From Streptomyces indicus (GTDB lineage Bacteria > Actinomycetota > Actinomycetes > Streptomycetales > Streptomycetaceae), in NCBI RefSeq assembly GCF_900100315.1, contig NZ_FNFF01000001.1:496001-560000 (forward strand): DNA of 64,000 nucleotides. Direction: 5' to 3'. Each line of letters opens with the position of its first letter. The stretch's first letter is position 1. The position numbers and the translations under genes are program-made. Shown in pieces: positions 23,644 through 32,965 of the stretch. A model generated the notes under the pieces. It saw nothing but the letters and a program-made list of their open reading frames with translations, did no database searches and had not been told where the DNA came from.

Positions 23644-25125
23644 GTGCAGTTGAGCGTCGCCACCGTCCTGCAGGAATCCGCCGCCCGACATCCGGACCGG
23701 ATCGCGGTCGTCGACGGGGACCTCCGCATCACCTACCGAGACCTGTGGCAGGACGTCTTGCAGCTCGCCGGCCGGCTCCGTGCCGACGGCGTGAGAGCCG
23801 GTGACCGGGTCGCCCTGCTGCTGCCCAACACGGCCGACTTCCCGCGCGTCTACTATGCGGTGCTCGCCGCCGGGGCCACCGCGGTGCCCGTCCACGGGCT
23901 GCTCCTGGCCGACGAGGTCGCGTACGTGCTGCGGCACAGCGGCTGTCGTGCCGTGGTCGCGGCCGGGAAGCCGGCCGCGGTCGCTGAGGCCGCCGCGGCG
24001 GACGCCGGCGTCCGGCTCCTGCCCGTCGACCGCGGCGGGCCGGCCCTCGACGGCCCCGAGCCGTGCGACCCGGAGGATACCGCGGTCGTCCTCTACACCA
24101 GCGGCACCACAGGGCGGCCCAAAGGCGCCCTGCTCACCCACGCGAACCTGGTACGGAACGCCACCGTATGCGCCCAGGACCTGTTCACTCTCACCCCCGA
24201 CGACGTCGTCCTCGGCTGTCTGCCGCTGTTCCACAGCTTCGGCCAGTCCTGCGCGATGAACGCCGCACTCAGCGCGGGCGCGTCCCTGGTTCTGACCGCC
24301 CGTTTCACCGGTCCCGACGCCCTCGCGCTGATGGCGCGCGAAGCCGTGACGGTGTTCATGGGGGTGCCGACGATGTACCACGCGCTCGCCGAGGCGTCCG
24401 CGCAGGGCGGCCCCCGCCCGGCAGGCCTGCGTCTGGCGGTCTCGGGCGGCGCCGCGCTGCCGGTCGCCCTCCTGGAGCGCTTCGAGGACGCTTTCGACAC
24501 GGTGATCCTAGAAGGTTACGGGCTCACCGAGACGTCGCCCGCCGCCACGTTCAACCGTCCCGCCGAACGGCGGACCGGGACGGTGGGCCGCCCCATCCCG
24601 GGGGTCGAGGCCGCTGTCGCCGATCCGAAGATCGAGGACCGCGTCGTCACCCTCGCCGACGGCGAGAGGGGCGAGATCGTCCTGCGCGGCCACAACGTCT
24701 TCGCCGGATACCTCGACGACCCGCGGGCCACCGCCGACGCCCTCGTCGATGGCTGGTTCCGTACCGGAGACCTCGGCGTCAAGGATCCGGACGGTTTCCT
24801 GACCATCGTCGACCGCAAGAAGGACCTGATCATTCGCGGTGGCTTCAACGTCTACCCCCGCGAAGTCGAGGAGACGCTGGCCCGCCACCCCGACATCGCT
24901 CAGGTCAGCGTGGTGGGGCTGCCTGACCAGGTCAGAGGCGAGGAGATCTGCGCCGCCGTGGTGCTGCGCCCCGGCACACAGCTTCACCCCGACGAACTCA
25001 TCGAGTGGGCCAGGGGCCGCCTCGGGCGGCACAAGTACCCACGGATCGTGCGCGTGTTCAACTCGCTGCCGCTCGGCCCCAGCGGCAAGGTCCTCAAGCG
25101 CGAGCTGAGAGAGGCATGCGCATGA
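23644..25125 (+). CDS. Acyl-CoA ligase (AMP-forming, FadD-like)
   Basis: The product is 493 residues from the GTG at 23644 with GAGGGAG 8 bp upstream. The adenylation P-loop is VVLYTSGTTGRPKGALLTHA, followed by YGLTETSPAATFNRP and WFRTGDLGVKDPDGFLTIVDRKKD. LIIRGGFNVYPREVEETLAR and the C-terminal PLGPSGKVLKREL supply the catalytic Lys. It activates a carboxylic acid to acyl-AMP and then acyl-CoA; the FadD/MatB-like sequence does not fix chain length. Its last bases overlap the carboxylesterase start (ATGA), giving a two-gene operon that could release and activate an acid from an ester. Confidence 0.85.
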   Translation: MQLSVATVLQESAARHPDRIAVVDGDLRITYRDLWQDVLQLAGRLRADGVRAGDRVALLLPNTADFPRVYYAVLAAGATAVPVHGLLLADEVAYVLRHSGCRAVVAAGKPAAVAEAAAADAGVRLLPVDRGGPALDGPEPCDPEDTAVVLYTSGTTGRPKGALLTHANLVRNATVCAQDLFTLTPDDVVLGCLPLFHSFGQSCAMNAALSAGASLVLTARFTGPDALALMAREAVTVFMGVPTMYHALAEASAQGGPRPAGLRLAVSGGAALPVALLERFEDAFDTVILEGYGLTETSPAATFNRPAERRTGTVGRPIPGVEAAVADPKIEDRVVTLADGERGEIVLRGHNVFAGYLDDPRATADALVDGWFRTGDLGVKDPDGFLTIVDRKKDLIIRGGFNVYPREVEETLARHPDIAQVSVVGLPDQVRGEEICAAVVLRPGTQLHPDELIEWARGRLGRHKYPRIVRVFNSLPLGPSGKVLKRELREACA

Positions 25126-26555
25126 CTCAGGCCGAAACCCGGACGGGCACGGTCCGCGGCTCCGTCGAGGACGGTGTCAGCGTCTTTCGCGGCATACCCT
25201 ACGCGGCGGCGCCCGTCGGCCCCCTGCGCTTCCGGGCCCCTGCTCCCGTCCCCGCCTGGCAGGGGGTCCGCGATGCGACCACCTTCGGGCCCACTGCGCC
25301 CAAGAACCCGTACGCCCCGCCGTTGGACGCGCTCCTACCCGACCCCGACATCCCCGGCGACGCCTGCCTCAATCTCAACGTCTGGACGCCTGCCCCGGAC
25401 GAGCGGCAGCGGGCCGTCATGGTGTGGATCCACGGAGGATCACTGCGCAACGGCTCCTCCGCCGTCCCCCTCTATGACGGATGGGCCTTCGCCCGTGACG
25501 GGGTGGTGCTGGTCTCCCTCAACTACCGGCTCGGCGTCGAGGGCTTCGGCGTCTTTCCGGACGCCCCCGCCAACCTCGGACTGCGCGACCAGCTCGCCGC
25601 GCTGTCCTGGGTCCGTGACAACATTCGCGCCTTCGGCGGCGATCCCGGCAACGTCACGGTCTTCGGGGAGTCCGCGGGGGCGACCAGCATCGCCGCTCTG
25701 CTCACCAGCCCCCACGCCACCGGGCTGTTCCACCGGGCCGTCATGCAGAGCGGAGCCCCGACCGCGCTCCCACCCGCCCAGGCAGCGCGTACCACCGTGG
25801 CCATGGCCAAGCACCTGGGAGTCGACGCCACCGCTGCGGCCTTTGCCCGCGTCGAACCGTCACGCCTGCTGGCCGCGCAGCGTACCGCGACCTCCGGGGG
25901 CACCCCTCTGACCGGCAACCGCGGGTTCCACCCTGTGATCGACGGGGACTTTCTTCCTGCCGCACCTGCCGCCGCACCAGCGGCGGGTGCCACTGACGGC
26001 ATCGATCTCCTCCTGGGCAGCAACACTCACGAGCACCGGCTGTGGTTCGAACCCAGCGGCCTCGTCGACCGGATCGGCCGCGGCACCCTGTGGGCCGCCA
26101 CGCTGAGGAACCGGGCCCCCCTGCGCGCCCCCGGGGTCTACCGAGCCTCCCGGCCGGACGCACCGCCCGGCGAGATCCTCGGAGCGATGACCACCGACAA
26201 AATCCTCAGGGCCCCGCTCATCCGACTCGCCGATGACCGCACCGGCCGACCGGGCCGAACCTATGTCTACGAATTCGCGTGGCCGTCACCGGTAGGGCGG
26301 CTCGGAGCCTGCCACGCCCTGGAAATCGGCTTCGTCTTCGACACTCTGCACACCGCCGACAGCCACCTCTTGGCCGGTGACGCGGCCCCGCAAGAGCTCG
26401 CCCGGGCCATGCACCAAGCGTGGATCGCCTTCGCCACCCACGGGGACCCCGGCTGGGAACCCTGGAACCGCACCCAGCCCGTGATGACCTTCGGCGCCGA
26501 CGGCCCCCGAACCGTCCACGCTCCGAGAGACGAAGAACTGCGCCTGTGGGACTGA
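25122..26555 (+). CDS. Type-B carboxylesterase
   Basis: The product is 477 residues. It has the N-terminal GTVRGSVEDGVSVFRGIPYAAAPVGPLRF signature split by normal linkers, the oxyanion-hole region WIHGGSLRNGSS, and nucleophile Ser in VTVFGESAGATS (about residue 185). The catalytic His is in LGACHALEIGFVFDTL. No signal peptide is present, so it acts in the cytoplasm. An ATG at 25116 is a possible start, but the ATG at 25122 overlaps the ligase stop and has better spacing to GAGAGAGG. It hydrolyses carboxylic esters; the product acid could feed the upstream CoA ligase. Confidence 0.85.
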   Translation: MTQAETRTGTVRGSVEDGVSVFRGIPYAAAPVGPLRFRAPAPVPAWQGVRDATTFGPTAPKNPYAPPLDALLPDPDIPGDACLNLNVWTPAPDERQRAVMVWIHGGSLRNGSSAVPLYDGWAFARDGVVLVSLNYRLGVEGFGVFPDAPANLGLRDQLAALSWVRDNIRAFGGDPGNVTVFGESAGATSIAALLTSPHATGLFHRAVMQSGAPTALPPAQAARTTVAMAKHLGVDATAAAFARVEPSRLLAAQRTATSGGTPLTGNRGFHPVIDGDFLPAAPAAAPAAGATDGIDLLLGSNTHEHRLWFEPSGLVDRIGRGTLWAATLRNRAPLRAPGVYRASRPDAPPGEILGAMTTDKILRAPLIRLADDRTGRPGRTYVYEFAWPSPVGRLGACHALEIGFVFDTLHTADSHLLAGDAAPQELARAMHQAWIAFATHGDPGWEPWNRTQPVMTFGADGPRTVHAPRDEELRLWD

Positions 26556-26975
26556 GGCCCGGGCATCCCGCCCACCTGCTCTGGCCCACAGTCAGGGGCT
26601 GCCCGATCGCACGACACCGGCGCTCCCGACGTTTCATCGACCTGCGGTGCGTCCGTTCGCTGGCCAACTGCCCCGACGGAGCCTCAGATCTACTGGAGGC
26701 CGCGTTGACCGTCGTCGCATGCTCCGGCACCACCGCCAGCGGCTTCACTCGCTCTACGCACGCCCGAACACCGCCCCCACACGACGCGCTCTCGGCCGAC
26801 ACCGACCTGGGGGCCATGACCGTTGGCTTGCTCCAACGACGCCGAACCGTTCCGCCTGCTTCGAGCTTCACCCCGCCCTCAGGCTCGCGCGCCTTCAGGG
26901 AAGCCATTGCCACCGCCTCACTGACGCCTGGGAGCTGCCGCTGCCCGCCGCCGGACCACGCCCGGCGTCGGGTCA
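26556..26975. other. 420-bp gap without recognisable gene
   Basis: Between the carboxylesterase stop and the convergent SMP-30 gene I see no coding pattern, repeat or clear hairpin. Frames crossing it have poor composition. It may be decayed sequence. Confidence 0.4.
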
Positions 26976-27872
26976 TCATGCCGCCGGGACGCGGACGCGG
27001 GTGGTCAGTAGTACGGAGTCGCGGGCGGCGGCCCTGGCACTGGGGTCGAAGTCCGGCGCAGCGCAGACGAGGAGCGTCCGGCCGTCGTCGCCGCCAAGTC
27101 CGCAGGCGAAGGCCCTGAGACCAGCGGGCAGGTCGAGCTGCTCGACGATCCCCTCACCCTCGCGGACTCTGACCACACGTCCGTGAAGGGCATCGGCGAC
27201 CCACAGGTCATCTGCACCGTCGACGGCACATCCGTCGGGCGCGTACCTGAGTCCCGCGATCATCTCGCCGACCGGGGCCATCGGCGGCGAGGGAGCGACC
27301 TGCGCCCAGGTGCGGCGCCCGTCCAGCAGGCCGTCCGGTGTGAGCGTGAAAGCGGTGTGGCGGGCAGCGAAGGTCTCCCCGACGACGAGAGTCCTGCCGT
27401 GATCGGTGAGGACGGCCGCGTTGGGGAAGACCAGGCCTTCGGCGGCGACCCGTACCGCTCCGTCGGGCCGGACGCTGAGCAGCGAAGCAGTACGCGGGTG
27501 TTCGCCGCCGTTCAGGTCGAAGCCGAAGCACCCCACGAGGGCGGTTCCGTCGGGTAGGACGAGCATGTCGTTGGCCGGCCCCTCGCAGTACGGGGTCAGG
27601 TCGGCGTGCACGACGACGCTGCCGTCCGGTTCGCGCCGCATGACTTGCCGCGCCCGCATCGCGACGAAGAGGAGTGCTCCGTCGGGCAGCCAGCCGAGGC
27701 CCCCAGGGTGGTCGCCCTCGAGGTCGAGAACGGTGGTGGTCCGGCCGTCGTCGGTCACGGTCACGATGCGGTCCGCGTAGAAGTCTGACAGCCACCACAC
27801 GCCCTCGTGCCACCGCGGGCACTCGTAGAACGCGCCCGTGGCGCCGATCGGGGTCCATGTCGGCTTCGTCAT
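26976..27872 (-). CDS. SMP-30/gluconolactonase-like protein
   Basis: The product is 298 residues from the ATG at 27872. A six-bladed propeller pattern is visible: GAFYECPRWHEGVWWLSDFY (metal Glu), GLGWLPDGALLFVAMRARQV, GPANDMLVLPDGTALVGCFG (metal Asn/Asp), FPNAAVLTDHGRTLVVGETF, and RYAPDGCAVDGADDLWVADA (metal Asp). These are SMP-30/LRE metal positions, so a lactonase or similar hydrolase is likely. An in-frame ATG at 27923 would add 17 residues. It is convergent with the carboxylesterase; the 349-bp upstream gap holds its promoter. Confidence 0.8.
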   Translation of the reverse strand: MTKPTWTPIGATGAFYECPRWHEGVWWLSDFYADRIVTVTDDGRTTTVLDLEGDHPGGLGWLPDGALLFVAMRARQVMRREPDGSVVVHADLTPYCEGPANDMLVLPDGTALVGCFGFDLNGGEHPRTASLLSVRPDGAVRVAAEGLVFPNAAVLTDHGRTLVVGETFAARHTAFTLTPDGLLDGRRTWAQVAPSPPMAPVGEMIAGLRYAPDGCAVDGADDLWVADALHGRVVRVREGEGIVEQLDLPAGLRAFACGLGGDDGRTLLVCAAPDFDPSARAAARDSVLLTTRVRVPAA

Positions 27873-28221
27873 GCCCGCACTCTCGCCGAAGGAGGACGCG
27901 TGGGTCCATGGGCAACCGCCCACCGTTCACCGGCACCGATGAACGAAAACGACACCCGCCCGCATCGTTCCGCGCCACCGCCAACCAAGCACGAGATCGT
28001 TGGGCGGCTTCATGTCCCACGGATCGCTGGTGATCGAACGCCTACGAATTCGACGGTCGGGGTGGCCGGGGCTGCCGGGCCGATCCGACGTTCCCGAGGT
28101 GCCGCACTCTGGTGGGCGGGAAGGCTCAGCACCCACCTTGGCGCTCGTTCCCATCTCGGGCGCGGTGTCCACGCGGCACTCACGCTTCGGGGGAACTCGT
28201 GCTCGCAGCAACCGCAGCCGG
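27873..28221. other. 349-bp gap, leader region of the SMP-30 gene
   Basis: It lies between the SMP-30 start (27872, reading left) and the end of the LysR gene (28222). I see no gene, repeat or strong hairpin. It must contain the SMP-30 promoter, but I cannot point to -10/-35 boxes with confidence. Confidence 0.35.
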
Positions 28222-29112
28222 TCAGTCCTGGCGCTCGGATAGTTCGTCGGCGCGGGCACTGATCAGTCGGCGGACAACGGCAGCCGATCGCGACGGTTGG
28301 CTGTCCGTGCGCTGGACCAGGCTGGCCTCAACCGGCTCGGCATCCAGCAGTGGCAGCCAGACCAGATCCGTCGGCTGCTCCTGCGGGCCGAAGCGGGCGA
28401 GCAGTCCGACACCGGCGCCCTGGCGCACCATGGTCTGCACTGTTCGTGCCGACATCGCCTCGACCATCGACTCGGCCTGCGGCAGGCGCTCCGCGAGCCG
28501 CCGGTGCAGGACGGTTCCTGGCCGCATGGTCACGATCGGCTGGGCTGCGAGATCGTCCCAGGTGATCCGGCTCCGGTTGGCGAGCGGGTGGTCCGACCGG
28601 GCGTAGACGCCCAAGGGCGCCGCCATGAGGCGCCGCCGGATCAGGCCGCTGAGGACCGGCTCGTTCGGTGTGGTGACCACGGCAAGGTCCAGATCACCGT
28701 CGCGGACGGCGCGTTCGATGTCGGTCGAGGAGCCCTCGCGTACAGAGAAGCGCAGGCCCGGATGGTCGCTGAGCAGCCGTCCGACGACAGGAGCCACGAT
28801 GGTCTCGACGGTCACCGATCCGCCGCCGATGGAAACCCTGCCCTGGTAGGTCCCGTTGGCGGCGAGCGCCGCCTCGCGCACCGCGTCTTCGGCTGCCACG
28901 AGGCGGCCCAGCGGGCCGACGAGCGCTTCACCGGCCGGAGTGGCCCGGACTCCGCCGCGGCTGCGGATCAGCAGGACGGCGTCCAGCTCCTCTTCAAGGA
29001 CGATCAGCTGCTGACTGATCGTGGGTTGGCTGACACCGCAGAGCGCTGCCGCCGAGCGGAGCGATCCCGTGCTGATCGCGGCGAGGAGGTACCGGGCGCG
29101 TTCGACTCGCAT
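28222..29112 (-). CDS. LysR-family transcriptional regulator
   Basis: The product is 296 residues from the ATG at 29112 (a GTG six bases upstream is possible). The N-terminal HTH reads RARYLLAAISTGSLRSAAAL, CGVSQPTISQQLIVLEEELDAVLLIRSRGG, and the effector domain has two alpha/beta lobes (GRVSIGGGSVTVETIVAPVV onwards, DLDLAVVTTPNEPV). It is divergent from the CoA-transferase gene at 29246 with 133 bp between starts, the standard LysR arrangement, so it most likely activates the CoA-transferase/carrier operon in response to the imported acid. Confidence 0.85.
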   Translation of the reverse strand: MRVERARYLLAAISTGSLRSAAALCGVSQPTISQQLIVLEEELDAVLLIRSRGGVRATPAGEALVGPLGRLVAAEDAVREAALAANGTYQGRVSIGGGSVTVETIVAPVVGRLLSDHPGLRFSVREGSSTDIERAVRDGDLDLAVVTTPNEPVLSGLIRRRLMAAPLGVYARSDHPLANRSRITWDDLAAQPIVTMRPGTVLHRRLAERLPQAESMVEAMSARTVQTMVRQGAGVGLLARFGPQEQPTDLVWLPLLDAEPVEASLVQRTDSQPSRSAAVVRRLISARADELSERQD

Positions 29113-29245
29113 CGGCACAGGTTATAGCCATTGCCTTGCACCGGAGCCAGCATCCCACATGGTTCCCAGGCCGGCCGCGCCGCGACATCGTGCCGTAAGT
29201 CACGATCGCGCGATGACGCGCCGGTCGCCGGTGAAAGGATTCCTT

Positions 29246-30427
29246 GTGCCTGGGCCTCTGTATGGAGTGCGTGTTCTGGACATCTCGACCGTCCTGGCCG
29301 GCCCCCTCGCTTGCTCGCTGCTCGCCGAGTTCGGCGCCGAGGTGATCAAGGTCGAGGTGCCCGGTGCCGGGGACCCGGCACGCAGCTACCCTCCGCTGGA
29401 GGACGGAGTGTCCGCCGGCTGGGCGGTCATCGGGCGCAACAAGTCCAGCGTGACCATCGACCTGCACCACCCGGAGGCCGCGGAGCTCGTCGGGCGGCTG
29501 GCCGCGACGGTGGACGTGGTGGTCACCAATTTCCGGCCGGCTACCCTGCGCCGGTTCTCCATCGACTACGACGACCTCATCGCCTATCGGTCCGACCTCG
29601 TCATGGTGCATGTGAGCGCCTACGGTCGCACCGGCCCATACGCGGATCGTCCCGGCTTCGCCCGCGTCGCCGAGGCCTTCGCGGGCCTGACCCATCGCAC
29701 GGGTTTCCCCGATGGGCCGCCGGTCTTCGCCGGCTACCCGGTTGCCGACGGAGTCACCGGGATCTACGCAGCGTTCGCCGCGATGCTCGCACTCCGTCAG
29801 CGGGACCTGACCGGCGAGCCTCAACTGGCCGACATCGGCCTGTACGAACCTCTGCTGCGGATGATGGAGGACTTCATCGTCGACTACGACGCAACCGGCA
29901 AGGCCCAGGGGCGCCAGGGCAACGAGAATCCGCATATCAGTCCCAACAACCTCTACCGGACGCGGGACGGGCGGTGGCTGGCCCTGCCCGCGTCGACCGA
30001 GCAGATGTGGCGCCGGCTCATCGTTGCGATGGACGCACCGGATCTCGCGGCCTACGACTCCATGACGGCGCGCCTTGAACACCGCGCGGAGATCGAAGGG
30101 CGGGTGGCCGCCTTCGTGGCCGCCCACGACCTCGCCCCCCTCACCGAATTGCTCGAGACGTCGGGAGTTGCCTGCGGTCCGGTGAACACTGCCGCCGACA
30201 TTTGCGCCGACCCGCAGGTGCGAGCGCGGGGATCTGTGGTGGAGGTGGCGGATGAGCGCAGCGGCCGGATCCGTAGGGTGCAGGGCTCCGCGGGGCACTT
30301 TTCGGGCTTCACGCAGCAGATCGACAGGCGCGCTCCACGACTGGGCGAGCACACCCACGACGTGCTGAAGGGCCTCGGCCTCGATGCAGCTGCCATCGAC
30401 GACCTCGCCGACCGCGGCGTCATCTGA
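29246..30427 (+). CDS. CaiB/BaiF family (class III) CoA-transferase
   Basis: The product is 393 residues from the GTG at 29246, with AAAGGA 6 bp upstream; a more distant in-frame ATG (29213) is less likely. Family phrases: GVRVLDISTVLAGPLACSLL, AEFGAEVIKVEVPGAGDPAR, GRNKSSVTIDLHHPEA, and the catalytic Asp region LADIGLYEPLLRMMED. GVACGPVNTAADICADPQV near the C-terminus is also typical. It moves CoA between carboxylic acids. It is 15 bp upstream of a MatC-type dicarboxylate carrier, so the acceptor is probably the imported (di)carboxylate. Candidate acids are malonate, succinate-like or other short diacids; this is inference. Confidence 0.85.
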   Translation: MPGPLYGVRVLDISTVLAGPLACSLLAEFGAEVIKVEVPGAGDPARSYPPLEDGVSAGWAVIGRNKSSVTIDLHHPEAAELVGRLAATVDVVVTNFRPATLRRFSIDYDDLIAYRSDLVMVHVSAYGRTGPYADRPGFARVAEAFAGLTHRTGFPDGPPVFAGYPVADGVTGIYAAFAAMLALRQRDLTGEPQLADIGLYEPLLRMMEDFIVDYDATGKAQGRQGNENPHISPNNLYRTRDGRWLALPASTEQMWRRLIVAMDAPDLAAYDSMTARLEHRAEIEGRVAAFVAAHDLAPLTELLETSGVACGPVNTAADICADPQVRARGSVVEVADERSGRIRRVQGSAGHFSGFTQQIDRRAPRLGEHTHDVLKGLGLDAAAIDDLADRGVI

Positions 30428-30442
30428 ACGGGGAACGCACTC

Positions 30443-31756
30443 ATGTCCGTGGCCGACGTGTCGATCGTCGTACTCCTCGCTCTCTTCGTGGCAGCCCTCG
30501 TTCCGAGGTTCCACCTCGGACTCGCCGCCCTGCCGGTCGCCTTCCTGGTCGGGCTCGCCGCGGACCGCAGCGCCGACGAGGTGACGGCCTTCTTCCCTGG
30601 CGACTTCTTCGTGCTGCTTGTCGGAATCACCGCGCTGTTCGCGGTCGCCCAGATCAACGGCACCCTCGACTGGCTCCTCGACGGCATGCTCCGCCTGGTC
30701 GGCGGACGGGCCCTGATGATCGCTCTGGTGCCATTCCTGATCGGTGCCGTACTGACGGCGATCGGCACTCTCCCGGCCGCGGCCACCGCCATCGTCGCGC
30801 CGATCGCGCTCGGGATCGCCGCGCGGTACGGGATACCTCCGCTCATCGCGGCCGTACTCGGTCTCACCGGCATCATCAGCGGACTGCTCTCGCCGCTGGC
30901 CGTGTACGGCAGCACCGCGTATCAGCTCGGCGAGAAGCTCAAGGTCGGCCTGCCCGGCTCCGCACCGGGCAGCTTCTTCCTCGGCGGAGTGCTTGCGGGC
31001 CTCATCGTCTCCACCGCTTGCCTCGTGGTCGGGTTCCGCACCGGGGCCATGCCGAGCGGTCACCTCACGCCGGTCGGCCCTCCGCCCGCCGACCCGCCGG
31101 CCACAGAGCCATCCACCGCCCACGGCACCGGGCGACCCTACCTGGAGGAGTCCACCAGGCGCGCGCGTTCCCCGATCGCGGCCCGGATTCTCACGCTCAC
31201 ATGTCTGCTCGCCGTGGTGGTGTTGTCAGTCGGCTTCGACATCAACATCGGATACCTGGGACTTGCCGCCGCGGTCGTTCAGCAGCTCGCTCTCCGGTTG
31301 GATCCGAGCGAGATCATCTCCCGGATTCCTTGGAACATCGTGCTCCTCATCGGCGGACTCCTCACCTACGTCGCCCTGATGCAGGACCTGGGCGCCTTCA
31401 CTCGCATCAGCGAACTGCTGCGGGTGGAAGGGGCACCGATGCTCAGCCTGCTCGTCCTCTGCTACATCGCCGGGATCACGTCCTTCGCGGCAAGCTCCAT
31501 CGCGGTCTTCGCGACCACCATGCCGTTGGTTCCCGCGATCGTCGCCGACGGGGCCTCACCCGTGGGCGCCATCCTCGCGATCGCGTTGGCGTCGATCCTG
31601 GTCGACATCAATCCGCTGGGCATCACCGGCGGCCTGATCCTCGGCGCCGCCGGTCCAGACGACCGGGCACCACTCTTCCGGCAACTCCTCACCTGCGGAC
31701 TCGTATCCGTCGTCGCCGCTCCGGCGTTGGCCTGTGCGGCCTTCGGATGGTGGTGA
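30443..31756 (+). CDS. MatC-type dicarboxylate carrier / SLC13-like permease
   Basis: The product is 437 residues with about 11-12 helices. The N-terminal half (VPRFHLGLAALPVAFLVGLA, FFPGDFFVLLVGITALFAVA) matches the MatC_N dicarboxylate-carrier domain known from rhizobial malonate uptake. Two re-entrant-type Ser/Ala/Gly segments, LGLTGIISGLLSPLAVYGST and AGITSFAASSIAVFATTMP, recall the ion-transporter superfamily. It is co-transcribed with the CoA-transferase (15 bp gap). It probably imports a dicarboxylate for CoA activation, under the LysR regulator. Confidence 0.8.
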   Translation: MSVADVSIVVLLALFVAALVPRFHLGLAALPVAFLVGLAADRSADEVTAFFPGDFFVLLVGITALFAVAQINGTLDWLLDGMLRLVGGRALMIALVPFLIGAVLTAIGTLPAAATAIVAPIALGIAARYGIPPLIAAVLGLTGIISGLLSPLAVYGSTAYQLGEKLKVGLPGSAPGSFFLGGVLAGLIVSTACLVVGFRTGAMPSGHLTPVGPPPADPPATEPSTAHGTGRPYLEESTRRARSPIAARILTLTCLLAVVVLSVGFDINIGYLGLAAAVVQQLALRLDPSEIISRIPWNIVLLIGGLLTYVALMQDLGAFTRISELLRVEGAPMLSLLVLCYIAGITSFAASSIAVFATTMPLVPAIVADGASPVGAILAIALASILVDINPLGITGGLILGAAGPDDRAPLFRQLLTCGLVSVVAAPALACAAFGWW

Positions 31757-31933
31757 GGGGCTGGCCGTCCGATCCACAGGAGAACGGCCGGACCGGCCTC
31801 CACCGTGCGAACTTCCGCCTACGCAGCTCACAAACCCTGCGACGTATGGGGAAGTTGCCGATCAGCGCGAAGTGAACTGGCACGGGAGTAAAGGGACGTG
31901 CCCGATCGCACCGTAATCAACTGGAGGACTGCT

Positions 31934-32923
31934 ATGGGAAAGAGGATTCGGCGCGCGCTGGTCGCGGCGGCGATGACGAGCATGTGGCTGCCGCTCCTGT
32001 CGGACACCGCGCCCGCCGCCGAGGGGCGCGACGAACGCGACACCTACGTCAATGACGCGGGGCGGGTGGAGTACGAGGTGCATTTGCCGCCCGGGTACGG
32101 ACACGGCGAGAGGTTGCCGGTGCTCGTGGCGCTGCACGGCTGCGGCATGACCGGCTTCCGCATCAACTCGATGAAAGACATGACCCGGTTGAACGAGGTG
32201 GCCGACGCTCGGAACTTCATCGTCGTCTACCCGTCTCAGGATCCGCTGCGTAATCTCCGCCGTTGCTGGAACGGGATCCAGCCGCAGCACCAGCACCGGG
32301 GCGGTGGTGAGCCGTCGCTGATCGCCGGTGCCACCCGGGCCGTCATCGAGCGTTACGGTGCCGATGCCGAACGGGTGCACATCGCAGGGGCCTCCTCGGG
32401 CGCGGGTCTCGCGGTCGTCATGGCAGTGACCTACCCGGACGTGTACGCCTCGGCCGCGTCACTGGCCGGCGGCGAATACGCCTTCCACACGGTCCAGCCC
32501 GATCCGGACGCCGTCAGCCCCGTCGACACGGCGAAACTGGCCTACGCCGAGATGGGGCCGCGGGCCCGGCAGGTGCCGTTGCTGATCGAGCAGGGCGATG
32601 CGGACACCACGACGCCGCCGTGGATGGCCGAACGGCTCGCATCGCAGTGGGCCGTCCTCGACGATTTGGCGCCTGACGGTGTACTCGACGGGGACGTGGA
32701 CGACACCCCCGACACCACCCAGCGGGTGGACGGCCCAGGCGACCGCCCCTACATCCGCACCCGGTACACGGCGCGCGACGGCGGACCGACGTTGATCGAG
32801 AAGTACGTGGTCGAGGGCCTGGGCCACAAGTGGCCCGGCGGCTCCGGCCCCAACGCGGATCCCCTGGGCCCGGACATGAGTGTGCTGCTGTGGGACTTCT
32901 TCGCCAAGCAGCGCCTCACATAA
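31934..32923 (+). CDS. Secreted PHB-depolymerase-type esterase
   Basis: The product is 329 residues with ATG at 31934 and GGAGG 7 bp before it. Residues 1-29 form a signal peptide (basic MGKRIRRA, hydrophobic core, PAAEG). The alpha/beta-hydrolase catalytic set is LVALHGCGMTGF (oxyanion), HIAGASSGAGLA (nucleophile Ser in G-A-S-S-G), LIEQGDADTTTPP (Asp) and GLGHKWPGG (His), as in short-chain PHB depolymerases and feruloyl esterases. It acts outside the cell on polymer or aryl esters. Monocistronic in the island. Confidence 0.85.
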   Translation: MGKRIRRALVAAAMTSMWLPLLSDTAPAAEGRDERDTYVNDAGRVEYEVHLPPGYGHGERLPVLVALHGCGMTGFRINSMKDMTRLNEVADARNFIVVYPSQDPLRNLRRCWNGIQPQHQHRGGGEPSLIAGATRAVIERYGADAERVHIAGASSGAGLAVVMAVTYPDVYASAASLAGGEYAFHTVQPDPDAVSPVDTAKLAYAEMGPRARQVPLLIEQGDADTTTPPWMAERLASQWAVLDDLAPDGVLDGDVDDTPDTTQRVDGPGDRPYIRTRYTARDGGPTLIEKYVVEGLGHKWPGGSGPNADPLGPDMSVLLWDFFAKQRLT

Positions 32924-32965
32924 GCCGGTTGGCGCTGCTCGCCGACGGCACTGCCACCTTCCGAG

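Noticed and set aside
28994..31123. A 709-codon minus-strand frame over the CoA-transferase and carrier genes
   Set aside because: Composition is Gly/Arg/Asp/His-rich without any domain; the plus-strand genes have clear motifs.
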